Below, piece after piece: positions 1 through 5,140 of a stretch of 5,140 nucleotides of DNA. Both the position numbers and the translations under genes were made by a program. The first letter of the stretch is position 1; each line of letters opens with the position of its first letter. Below the pieces are notes generated by a model. It was not told the origin of the DNA and ran no database searches. It saw nothing but the letters and a program-made list of their open reading frames with translations. Source of the DNA: Clostridia bacterium (lineage in GTDB: Bacteria; Bacillota_A; Clostridia; Christensenellales; Aristaeellaceae); the NCBI GenBank assembly GCA_017464225.1, contig JAFUDW010000147.1, forward strand, positions 1-5,140, in the 5' to 3' direction.

Positions 1-445
1 GCTGCTTCTGCCCGCCGCTGAGCTGGCTGGGAGAGGATTCGGCCTTGTCGGCCAGTCCCACGCGGCTCAGCAGCCCCATCGCCTTTTGCTCGGCCTGGTC
101 CTTGGGCATTTTTTTGATCTTGACGGGCGCGGCGGTCAGATTGCGCATCACGTTCATATTCTCAAACAGGTTGAACTGCTGGAATACCATGCCCATCTTC
201 TGCCGGTGCAGATTGATATCGGTTTTCTTGTCGCAGATATCCACGCCGTCAAACAGGATCTGCCCGCTGGTGGGCACCTCCAGCAGGTTCAGGCAGCGCA
301 GGAAGGTGCTTTTGCCGCCGCCGGAGGGGCCGATGATGCTTACCACCTCGCCTGCGTGGAAGGAGGTGCTGATATCGTTGAGCACGGTCAGCTTTCCAAA
401 TCGCTTGGTCAGGTGCTTCACCTGGATCATATCATTTGCGGCCAC
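1..445 (-). CDS. Polar amino acid ABC transporter ATP-binding protein (GlnQ/HisP type), C-terminus cut by window edge
   Basis: This is the cytoplasmic ATPase that powers the importer encoded with it. The 148 visible residues (numbered from GTG at 445) contain the Walker A motif GPSGGGKST at 39-47 with catalytic-site Lys45, the Q-loop in VFQQFNLFENM (Q89/Q90) and the ABC signature LSGGQ at 142-146, directly at the window edge. FQQFNLF is typical of the polar amino acid subfamily. Walker B, D-loop and H-loop, roughly the last 90-100 residues of a usual 240, lie outside the window. I chose the GTG at 445 because AGAGGAGG sits 7 nt upstream. The in-frame ATG at 430 has that site 22 nt away, which is too far. 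The GTG start overlaps the permease stop by 14 nt, so translational coupling is likely. The substrate cannot be read from the ATPase. The family assignment is very sure; the start is likely. Confidence 0.96.
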   Translation of the reverse strand, partial: MAANDMIQVKHLTKRFGKLTVLNDISTSFHAGEVVSIIGPSGGGKSTFLRCLNLLEVPTSGQILFDGVDICDKKTDINLHRQKMGMVFQQFNLFENMNVMRNLTAAPVKIKKMPKDQAEQKAMGLLSRVGLADKAESSPSQLSGGQKQ

Positions 446-1127
446 GGCGCAGCCTCCTCTCCATCAGCGAAATCAGCCTGCTGCTCACAAACGTGAGCAC
501 AAAATAGATCATGGCGGCGATAAACAGGCATTCCAGCGTTTTATAGTTTTTGGCCTTCACGCCGTTGGTGCGGTACATCAGGTCGGCAATACCGATCACC
601 GATACGATGGAGCTCTCCTTGATCACCGTTACAAACTCGTTGCCCAGGGCGGGCAGGATATTGCGGATGGCCTGGGGCAGGATCACCAGCAGCATGCTCT
701 GGCTTTTTTTGAAGCCCAGCGAGCGCGCGGCTTCCATCTGTCCGGCGTCCACCGCCTGGATGCCGCTGCGGATCACCTCGGCCACATAGGCGCAGCTGTT
801 CAGGCTCATGGCCACGATGCCCGCGGCGAAGCGCTGGAAGTTTTCAATGAAGGGCACGTTGGGAAAGGTGACGCCGATCATGGGCAGGCCGTAAAAGATG
901 AACATCAGCTGCACCATCAGCGGCGTGCCGCGGAAAAACTCGATATACGCCGTGGCCAGCCATTTGAGGGGCTTGAAATTGCTCAGCTTGGCCATGGCCA
1001 TTAGTATGCCCAGCAGCGTGCCGAAAAGCACGGTGAAAAAGGCGATGATCAGCGTATTCTGCACGCCCTCCAGGAAAAAGCTGTAGTATTTCTCCAGCGT
1101 CGTCCACACGTTGACGAAAAAGGTCAT
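432..1127 (-). CDS. Polar amino acid ABC transporter permease (HisM/GlnP/ArtM type)
   Basis: This is the membrane subunit of an amino acid importer and probably works as a homodimer, since only one permease gene is present. The 231 residues match the usual family length. The sequence shows about five hydrophobic membrane segments (roughly 22-46, 69-87, 100-122, 145-163 and 199-219), the FRGTPLMVQL motif at 65-74 typical of this family, and the cytoplasmic EAA loop beginning EAARSLG at 132-138 and running to ILPQAIRNILPALGN at 149-163, which docks on the ATPase. The start at 1127 has GGGAGG 6 nt upstream. The gene follows the binding-protein gene after a 96-nt gap that contains a strong hairpin, and its 3' end overlaps the ATPase gene. 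It carries no visible truncation or frameshift. The family call is very sure; the transported amino acid is unknown. Confidence 0.97.
   Translation of the reverse strand: MTFFVNVWTTLEKYYSFFLEGVQNTLIIAFFTVLFGTLLGILMAMAKLSNFKPLKWLATAYIEFFRGTPLMVQLMFIFYGLPMIGVTFPNVPFIENFQRFAAGIVAMSLNSCAYVAEVIRSGIQAVDAGQMEAARSLGFKKSQSMLLVILPQAIRNILPALGNEFVTVIKESSIVSVIGIADLMYRTNGVKAKNYKTLECLFIAAMIYFVLTFVSSRLISLMERRLRRGRK
453..460 (-). promoter_or_regulatory. Shine-Dalgarno that selects a GTG start for the ATPase gene
   Basis: On the minus strand AGAGGAGG lies inside the last codons of the permease gene (the RR of RRLRR), 7 nt before GTG at 445. It is the only strong ribosome binding site near the ATPase start, and it favours GTG at 445 over ATG at 430. 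Because the site is also coding sequence, part of its match could be chance arginine codon use. Confidence 0.6.
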
Positions 1128-1171
1128 GAAATTCCTCCCGCGCGTTTTGCCTGCGCTTATGAACAGGGAAA

Positions 1172-1200
1172 GCCGTGAAACCGGGATCCGGCTTCACGGC
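1172..1200 (-). promoter_or_regulatory. Intercistronic RNA hairpin between binding-protein and permease genes
   Basis: On the minus strand GCCGTGAAGCCGG (1200-1188) pairs with CCGGTTTCACGGC (1184-1172) around a 3-nt ATC loop. This gives 13 pairs including one G-U. The same position would be an A-C mismatch if plus-strand RNA were made, so the fold fits minus-strand transcription. The hairpin begins 23 nt after the binding-protein stop and is followed by only TTTCCC, a poor U-tract. I infer a partial terminator or a 3'-end-protecting stem that leaves more binding-protein mRNA than permease/ATPase mRNA, an arrangement well known in importer operons. A full terminator is less likely because the downstream genes have no other visible promoter. 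Confidence 0.8.
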
Positions 1201-1223
1201 ATAAGTCCTTCGCCTGAATGGGT

Positions 1224-2027
1224 TTACTCGGCGGCTTCGCCGGTGGCAGCCACGGCGGCGTCGTAGGCGGCCTGATAGCTGCCGTCCTCGATGACCTTGC
1301 TGATGACCTCGTTGACCGCGGCAACCAGATCCTCGTTGCCCTTGGCGATGACGGCAGCCTTGCCGAAGCTGGCTTCCTCGGCGGTGAATTCAAAGCTGCT
1401 CACCTCCAGCGCGCCGTCGCTGCTGGCCACCATGGACAGGCCCACGGCGCTGTCAACCACGAAGCCCACGATGTTGCCGTTGATGGTTTCAAGCGCCAGC
1501 TCGGGATAGGTCTTGAGCTCAAACAGGGTGCTTTCGGGCAGCGCGCTTTCCACCAGCTGGCTCTGCACGGTGCCCTGCTGGGCGCCTACCATCAGGCCGG
1601 CCATGGCTTCCTTGGTGGAGTACAGCTCGGCGTTACCGGCCTTGACGATCAGCAGCTGAGCGCTGGTTTCATAGAGGTCGGAGAAATCGATGACCTCGGC
1701 GCGTTCAGCCGTCTTGGTGAAAGCGGCGATGCCGATGTCCACCAGTCCGCTCTGCACGGCGGGGATGATGCCGTCAAAATCCATATCCTGGATCTCCAGC
1801 TCCACGCCCAGGGCGTCAGCGATCTGCTGAGCCAGGAAGATATCGCAGCCCGCGAAATTGGCGTTGTCATCCAGATATTCGTAGGGGGGATAGGTGGCCT
1901 CGGTGCCCATCACGATCTTGCCGTTCTTTTTGATCTGATCCAGCACGCCGTCGGCGGAAGCGGAAACGGCGCCCCGCGTCATGACCAGGACGACCAGCAT
2001 AACAATCATTTTCTTCATAGCGTTCAT
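1224..2027 (-). CDS. Amino acid ABC transporter substrate-binding protein (SBP family 3)
   Basis: This secreted receptor captures an amino acid outside the membrane and delivers it to the permease. The 267 residues start with a signal peptide: MNAMKK, then the hydrophobic stretch MIVMLVVLVM at 7-16, then a likely signal peptidase I site ASA|D at 25/26. No lipobox cysteine is present. The mature part shows GTEATYPPYEY (41-51, with aromatic residues that stack on ligands), FAGCDIFLAQQIA (58-70), DGIIPAVQSGLVDIGIAAFTKTAER (starting at 85) with the ligand-carboxylate Arg109, VIDFSDLYE (112-120), QQGT (150-153) and a lobe-2 Asp192 in FVVDS, where the family binds the ligand amino group. I chose ATG at 2027 because GGAGGG lies 4 nt upstream. 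The longer frame from 2087 would start upstream of the transcription start. It is the first gene of the importer operon. The specificity within polar amino acids is open. Confidence 0.96.
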   Translation of the reverse strand: MNAMKKMIVMLVVLVMTRGAVSASADGVLDQIKKNGKIVMGTEATYPPYEYLDDNANFAGCDIFLAQQIADALGVELEIQDMDFDGIIPAVQSGLVDIGIAAFTKTAERAEVIDFSDLYETSAQLLIVKAGNAELYSTKEAMAGLMVGAQQGTVQSQLVESALPESTLFELKTYPELALETINGNIVGFVVDSAVGLSMVASSDGALEVSSFEFTAEEASFGKAAVIAKGNEDLVAAVNEVISKVIEDGSYQAAYDAAVAATGEAAE

Positions 2028-2055
2028 TTTACCCTCCAGATAAAGGAAATTTAAT

Positions 2056-2079
2056 GTACGCGCATTATTATACACGCAC
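2056..2079. promoter_or_regulatory. Candidate operator: imperfect palindromes over the -10 box and start site
   Basis: Arms 2056-2065 (GTACGCGCAT) and 2070-2079 (ATACACGCAC) are inverted repeats matching at 7 of 10 positions around a 4-nt centre, and the arrangement covers the -10 box. A second imperfect palindrome, TAATGTACGCGCATTA at 2052-2067, overlaps it and covers the predicted start site. A protein bound here would block RNA polymerase, so a repressor site is plausible. I do not recognise the motif as that of a known regulator, and AT-rich promoters give weak palindromes by chance. Confidence 0.35.
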
Positions 2080-2094
2080 TTTGCCAAATGTCAA
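2067..2094 (-). promoter_or_regulatory. Near-consensus sigma-A promoter of the ABC importer operon
   Basis: On the minus strand TTGACA (2094-2089) and TATAAT (2072-2067) are both perfect consensus hexamers, separated by 16 nt (17 is optimal). An AT-rich tract of about 40 nt lies directly upstream and could act as an UP element. Transcription would start near 2060, giving a leader of about 33 nt before the ATG at 2027, which is too short for a usual riboswitch. Such a strong promoter would give high constitutive expression unless a repressor blocks it. The importer can therefore be expressed independently of the upstream larA-aminotransferase unit. Confidence 0.88.
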
Positions 2095-2138
2095 GTGAAT
2101 TTGGAAAAATATTTATGTTTATTTATTGTTTATGCATC

Positions 2139-3293
2139 TTATTTGTATATATGCAGCTTTTCCAGCCTATCCATGGCCTCCCGGAGCTTATCCATGGGCA
2201 CGGTGGCGGCGATGCGGAAATGCCCGCGCCCGGCTTGGCCAAAGGCGCTGCCGGGGGAGACCAGCAGGTGCGCCTCCCTGAGGAGCGTTTCGCAGAATTC
2301 CCCATCGGTCAGCCCGGTCTTTTCTATGCCGGGGAACAGGTAAAATGTGCCGCGGGGGCGGTACAGCGTGATCCAGGGGATCGCCGCCAGCCGGTCCGCT
2401 GTGTAATATACGCGCTCCCGGTATTGGGCAATGTATTCCCGGGCGATCTCCTCCCGGAGCGATAAGGCGCGCAGGGCGGCGCGCTGGGAAACGGCGGGGG
2501 TGGTATAGGTCATGCCGTTGTTCACGTGCTGAAATACCCGGATCAGGTCGGGATGGGCGATGATGCAGCCCACGCGCCAGCCCGTCATCATGAAGTTTTT
2601 GCTGAAGCTGTTCAGCGTGATCACCCGGTCGTGCATGCCGGGCAGCGTGCGCAGGGGGATGAAAGCGCCGTCGTACAGATAGCGGGTATAGATTTCATCG
2701 GCGGCGATCAGCAGATCGTGCTCCCGGGCCACGCGGGAGAGCATTTCCAGCGTGCCGACGCTGTAGGCCGCGCCGGTGGGATTGCAGGGCGTGTTCAGGA
2801 TCATGGCCCGGGTGCGGGACGACAGCGCGGCCCGCAGCGCATCCTCCCGGGGCTCGTAACCGTCCTCCGCCCAGGTGGGTACCTCTACGCATTTTCCGCC
2901 CGCCAGCTCGATCTGCTGCCTGTATACGGCAAAATACGGGGCGAAGACGATCACCTCGTCCCCCGGGTTCAGCAGTCCCAGCATGACCTGGCTCATGCCC
3001 ATGCAGCTGGAGGTGGTGATCAGCACCTCCTCAGCGGAAACCGATTGACCAAAGTCCTCACGCCAGGCGGCGCAGATGGCGCTGATCAGCTCGGGATCGC
3101 CTTTGGGATCGCCGTAATGGGTGAAGCCGGCTTTGGCGTCGGCAAAGGCGGCTTCGATGATGCGGCTGTCCGTGGTAAAATCGGTATCGCCGATGCTCAG
3201 ATCAATGATATCGTCATAGCGGCGCAGCGCTTCGGTATCCAGCGACAGGCCGCTCTGCGCGTTCTGAAACCGCTTGGCAATGTATTTTTGCAT
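2139..3293 (-). CDS. PLP-dependent class I/II aminotransferase (fold type I)
   Basis: This is a cytoplasmic enzyme that moves an amino group between an amino acid and a 2-oxo acid using pyridoxal phosphate. The 384 residues are of usual length and intact. Visible motifs are DLSIGDTDF at 31-39 (the substrate-binding glycine loop), TTSSCMGMSQ at 93-102 (phosphate-binding region), NTPCNPTG with Asn171, AADEIYTRY with Asp199 (pairs with the PLP ring nitrogen) and Tyr202, SFSKNFMMTGWRVG with the Schiff-base Lys232 and phosphate-binding Arg240, and HFRIA with Arg360 (binds the substrate carboxylate). The start at 3293 has AGGAGG 7 nt upstream, inside the end of larA, and only 2 nt separate the larA stop from this ATG. 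Co-translation with larA is therefore very likely. The substrate is not decided: aspartate, aromatic or other 2-oxo-acid specificities all occur in this family. No terminator is visible after its stop. Confidence 0.96.
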   Translation of the reverse strand: MQKYIAKRFQNAQSGLSLDTEALRRYDDIIDLSIGDTDFTTDSRIIEAAFADAKAGFTHYGDPKGDPELISAICAAWREDFGQSVSAEEVLITTSSCMGMSQVMLGLLNPGDEVIVFAPYFAVYRQQIELAGGKCVEVPTWAEDGYEPREDALRAALSSRTRAMILNTPCNPTGAAYSVGTLEMLSRVAREHDLLIAADEIYTRYLYDGAFIPLRTLPGMHDRVITLNSFSKNFMMTGWRVGCIIAHPDLIRVFQHVNNGMTYTTPAVSQRAALRALSLREEIAREYIAQYRERVYYTADRLAAIPWITLYRPRGTFYLFPGIEKTGLTDGEFCETLLREAHLLVSPGSAFGQAGRGHFRIAATVPMDKLREAMDRLEKLHIYK

Positions 3294-3306
3294 GCTTATG
3301 CCTCCT
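3294..3306 (-). promoter_or_regulatory. Coupled stop / ribosome binding site joining larA and the aminotransferase
   Basis: AGGAGG (3306-3301) is read as part of the last larA codons (Gln-Glu-Ala), followed by the larA stop TAA (3298-3296), two bases and the aminotransferase ATG at 3293. Ribosomes ending larA sit on the aminotransferase initiation site, so the two proteins are probably made together in similar amounts. Confidence 0.85.
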
Positions 3307-4573
3307 GGGGGCAGGGAATCACCGTGCCGCCATTTTCGATCACGTACAGCGATTTGCCGGAAAGATCGGCGGCGGCCAGCAGCGCTTCCATATTATTATA
3401 AGCCTCAATGCCCATGGGCGCCACCTCTTTGGGCGGGATGGAGGTCAGCATCAGGATGCGGTAGCGCTGGGCCTGCTCGCAGTTCAGAAAAAAGATATAG
3501 CCGGGAATGGTAAAATGATTGCGCAGGCGATCCTCCATGGTGCCGTCCCGCAGGTTTTGTATCCAGTCAAAATACTCGGCAGGGCCGCCGCCGTCCCGGG
3601 CTTCAATGATCAGTATCAGCGTGCCGCCCGTTTTGAGGGCGGGCTCCACGTTATCGATGGTTTTGGTGCCCTGGTACAGCGACATATCCTTGGGATAGCC
3701 GCCGCAGCTGGCGATGATGGCGTCGGCTTTCCGGGGCACGGGCACCCGGTAGATGCCGTCCACCGCCTCGCAGGCCCGCTGCCAGCTGGCCAGGTAATGC
3801 CCGGCGTAGATGGCCGCCAGCTCCATTTCGGCGTTCAGTACCAGATTGATCATGAAAAGGTGGGGCATCAGCGCCGCGGCCTCGCACATATCCTGATGCA
3901 GCGGATTATCCTCCAGCTTGCCGTTGCCGATGCGCGGATTGCTGCGGAAAGCGCGGGGATCCAGGGCAAAGGCGTGGTTGTGCTTGATAGTGTCCATGCC
4001 GCTGATACCAGGCAGGATGCTTTTTCGCCCGCCGCCGAACCCCGCCATCACATGGTGGGTGCAGGCGCCCAGGCAGATCACCCGGTCAGCCCTGGCCACA
4101 ATGGGATTGATCATTACCGGGGTGCCGTGGGGCGTGACGCCCATATATACCAGGTCGCCGGCCAGGCAATCGTGATTGATTACCCGGTAACGGTCATACA
4201 CCGCGTCGGTCACCAGTGTGCGCAGCTCGCTTTCGTCGCCGCCCGTGTGGGTGCCGTTGGCCACCAGGATGGTAACGTTTTCCGGCCCCGCGTCGCAATT
4301 TTGCTCCAGATATTGCAGCAGCGGCGGGATCACTCGATCCTGCCGCATCCAGAAGCGGCTCATATCGCTGATCACCAGACAAACGCTGTGCCCGGGCCGC
4401 ACAAAATCGCGCAGCGCCGGGCTTTCGATGGGCTGCTCCACCGCTTTTGCCAGCGTCCCGGCGACGTCCTTCGCCGCGGGCACGCTGTTGCCATGCAGCA
4501 CGCCGAGGATATTTTTCTCGTCCAGGGCAGCCGTTACAGCGCCGTCTCCGTACCGGAAAGTAAACTCCTTCAT
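3296..4573 (-). CDS. larA: LarA-family nickel-dependent 2-hydroxyacid racemase/epimerase (lactate racemase-like)
   Basis: LarA enzymes invert the carbon bearing the hydroxyl of a 2-hydroxyacid by hydride transfer to a nickel-pincer nucleotide covalently bound to a lysine. The 425 residues match Lactobacillus plantarum LarA (about 424). Motifs: SDMSR with Asp70/Arg73, ANGTHT with His109, CTHHVMAGFGGGRKSILPG with His174 and pincer-bound Lys184, KHNHAF with nickel-ligand His200, and SCGGYPKDMSLYQGTK with Tyr300, Gln301 and Lys304. These agree with the catalytic residues I recall for the L. plantarum enzyme (Arg75, His108, His174, Lys184, His200, Tyr294, Gln295, Lys298). I chose ATG at 4573 because AAGGAG lies 5 nt upstream. 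Earlier in-frame ATGs at 4588 and 4615 lack such a site, and 4615 lies upstream of the predicted transcription start. Homologues act on malate, phenyllactate, short-chain hydroxyacids or gluconate, so lactate is not proven as substrate. The cofactor genes larB, larC and larE are not in the window. Confidence 0.93.
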   Translation of the reverse strand: MKEFTFRYGDGAVTAALDEKNILGVLHGNSVPAAKDVAGTLAKAVEQPIESPALRDFVRPGHSVCLVISDMSRFWMRQDRVIPPLLQYLEQNCDAGPENVTILVANGTHTGGDESELRTLVTDAVYDRYRVINHDCLAGDLVYMGVTPHGTPVMINPIVARADRVICLGACTHHVMAGFGGGRKSILPGISGMDTIKHNHAFALDPRAFRSNPRIGNGKLEDNPLHQDMCEAAALMPHLFMINLVLNAEMELAAIYAGHYLASWQRACEAVDGIYRVPVPRKADAIIASCGGYPKDMSLYQGTKTIDNVEPALKTGGTLILIIEARDGGGPAEYFDWIQNLRDGTMEDRLRNHFTIPGYIFFLNCEQAQRYRILMLTSIPPKEVAPMGIEAYNNMEALLAAADLSGKSLYVIENGGTVIPCPQEA

Positions 4574-4605
4574 AAAGGCTCCTTGCATTAGCGGATTCAA
4601 ACGGC

Positions 4606-4635
4606 ATTGTATCATAAACAGCGGATGGCTGTCCA
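4606..4635 (-). promoter_or_regulatory. Probable sigma-A promoter of larA-aminotransferase
   Basis: On the minus strand TGGACA (4635-4630, 5 of 6 to consensus) and TACAAT (4611-4606, 5 of 6) are separated by 18 nt. The start would be near 4599, leaving a leader of about 26 nt to the larA ATG. It sits in the 78-nt gap after the upstream membrane-protein gene, which has no visible terminator, so read-through from upstream may also feed this unit. Confidence 0.65.
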
Positions 4636-4651
4636 GTGACGGAGGGTATTT

Positions 4652-5140
4652 TTATCGGATATCGCCAGCGCTTTTCGGGCTGCGCTCCTTTTTATGCTGG
4701 AGCCAGACCGGCCATAGAAGGGTGAGCAGGGCGTACAGCGCGGCCGCGAGCAGCAGCACGCCGCCAAAGTCCCTGAGCAGCGAGAAGGTGGCCGTGCGCC
4801 TTCCCAGGATCAGCGCATGGGCGGCAAGATAGGATACCGGCGCGAAGAAAACCTGGCGAAGGATGGCGCTCCAGGGCTTTTTCCGGAAGATGAACCAGAG
4901 CAGCCCGGCGACCAGGCAGAGGGCGACGGCCAGTATGGCGTAAAAGGCCAGGGCCAGCCGGGGCAGCACCTCTACGCCGCCGTTGAGCGGTTCGCCCCAC
5001 AGGAGGGCCTGCGGGCTTTCAAAGCCGTAGATCAGGCGGTCGGGCACCGGATAGAACACCATTTCGCCCTCCGAAAGAGGCGCGGGCTGCTCAAAGGAGG
5101 AGCGTCTGCCAAAGCCTTGCAGGAGCACCGTTACGGTGCC
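4652..5140 (-). CDS. Unrecognised integral membrane protein, N-terminus beyond window
   Basis: The reading frame is open to the window edge (it continues upstream of the GTG at 5128 with no stop), so the visible 162 codons and stop are the C-terminal part of a longer gene. I do not recognise the family. The first about 55 residues are polar and aromatic (including SSFEQPAPLSEGEMVFYPVP) and could be an extracytoplasmic loop. Three hydrophobic segments follow: LPRLALAFYAILAVALCLVA and its continuation to FIF, then VFFAPVSYLAAHALILG, then FGGVLLLAAALYALLTLLWP. RKK after the first segment suggests a cytoplasmic side there by the positive-inside rule. The tail HKKERSPKSAGDIR is charged and probably cytoplasmic. 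No catalytic motif is visible. It ends 78 nt before larA, which has its own promoter, so a functional link to larA is not shown. Confidence 0.75.
   Translation of the reverse strand, partial: GTVTVLLQGFGRRSSFEQPAPLSEGEMVFYPVPDRLIYGFESPQALLWGEPLNGGVEVLPRLALAFYAILAVALCLVAGLLWFIFRKKPWSAILRQVFFAPVSYLAAHALILGRRTATFSLLRDFGGVLLLAAALYALLTLLWPVWLQHKKERSPKSAGDIR

Noticed and set aside
45..1004. Long plus-strand open frame (319 codons) opposite the ATPase and permease genes
   Set aside because: It is antisense to two unmistakable transporter genes, shows no family motif and arises from GC-rich codon use.
1218..2054. Long plus-strand open frame (278 codons) opposite the binding-protein gene
   Set aside because: It is rich in Gly, His and Ala, as expected for the complement of a GC-rich gene. 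It mirrors a well-supported gene and has no recognised domain.
2028..2060. Riboswitch (for example lysine or glycine type) in the importer leader
   Set aside because: The leader predicted from the promoter is only about 33 nt, far too short for those aptamers.
2028..2087. Upstream extension of the binding protein to a start at 2087
   Set aside because: The extension would begin at the -35/-10 region, upstream of the predicted transcription start, and it lacks a ribosome binding site. The signal peptide starts properly at 2027.
2133..2155. Small inverted repeat TGCAT / ATGCA at the end of the aminotransferase gene as a terminator
   Set aside because: It has only five AT-containing pairs with a long loop and extends into the coding end. 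It is too weak to terminate.
2526..3401. Plus-strand open frame (291 codons) opposite the aminotransferase gene
   Set aside because: It is a shadow of an intact enzyme gene with full catalytic motifs on the other strand.
3515..4591. Plus-strand open frame (358 codons) opposite larA
   Set aside because: It is antisense to larA, has no plausible ribosome binding site or domain, and its composition is typical of a shadow frame.
4574..4615. Upstream starts for larA at 4615 or 4588
   Set aside because: The first lies upstream of the predicted transcription start, next to the -10 box, and the second has no Shine-Dalgarno. The ATG at 4573 has AAGGAG at good spacing.
4612..4651. Possible terminator after the membrane-protein gene
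   Set aside because: Only a 4-bp CAGC/GCTG stem is visible, with no U-tract in the right place.

Overview
The window is a compact stretch of bacterial chromosome with every recognisable gene on the minus strand. Strong AGGAGG-type ribosome binding sites, sigma-A-like promoters, GC-rich coding sequence (estimated by eye in the high 50s percent) and the protein types suggest a moderately GC-rich Firmicute, probably an anaerobic Clostridia-type gut bacterium. This placement is an inference. No phage, insertion sequence, CRISPR, tRNA or rRNA is visible.

In the direction of transcription (high to low coordinates) the layout is as follows. (1) 5140-4652 holds the C-terminal part of an unrecognised integral membrane protein with three predicted membrane segments. 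(2) A sigma-A-like promoter (TGGACA, 18 nt, TACAAT) precedes a LarA-family gene (lactate racemase type, nickel-pincer enzyme, 425 aa). The residues expected to bind the cofactor and carry out catalysis are present. (3) Two bases after the larA stop begins a class I/II PLP aminotransferase (384 aa), whose Shine-Dalgarno lies inside the end of larA. These two genes therefore form a coupled transcription unit. (4) A short AT-rich gap holds an almost perfect sigma-A promoter (TTGACA, 16 nt, TATAAT) with palindromic candidate operators over the -10 and start site. It drives a polar amino acid ABC importer: binding protein (267 aa), permease (231 aa) and ATPase (148 residues visible, C-terminus outside the window). 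A stable 13-bp hairpin lies between the binding protein and permease genes and may set higher expression of the binding protein.

A reasonable but unproven reading is that the importer brings in an amino acid, and the LarA-like racemase/epimerase and the aminotransferase interconvert related 2-hydroxy, 2-oxo and 2-amino acids. No dehydrogenase that would join the hydroxy and oxo acids, and no larB/larC/larE cofactor-synthesis gene, lies in the window. The families are all known. The points of interest are the LarA-aminotransferase pairing, the binding protein that lacks a lipobox, the intercistronic hairpin and the operator-like palindromes. I see no clearly novel system. No gene-free stretch is longer than about 120 bases.
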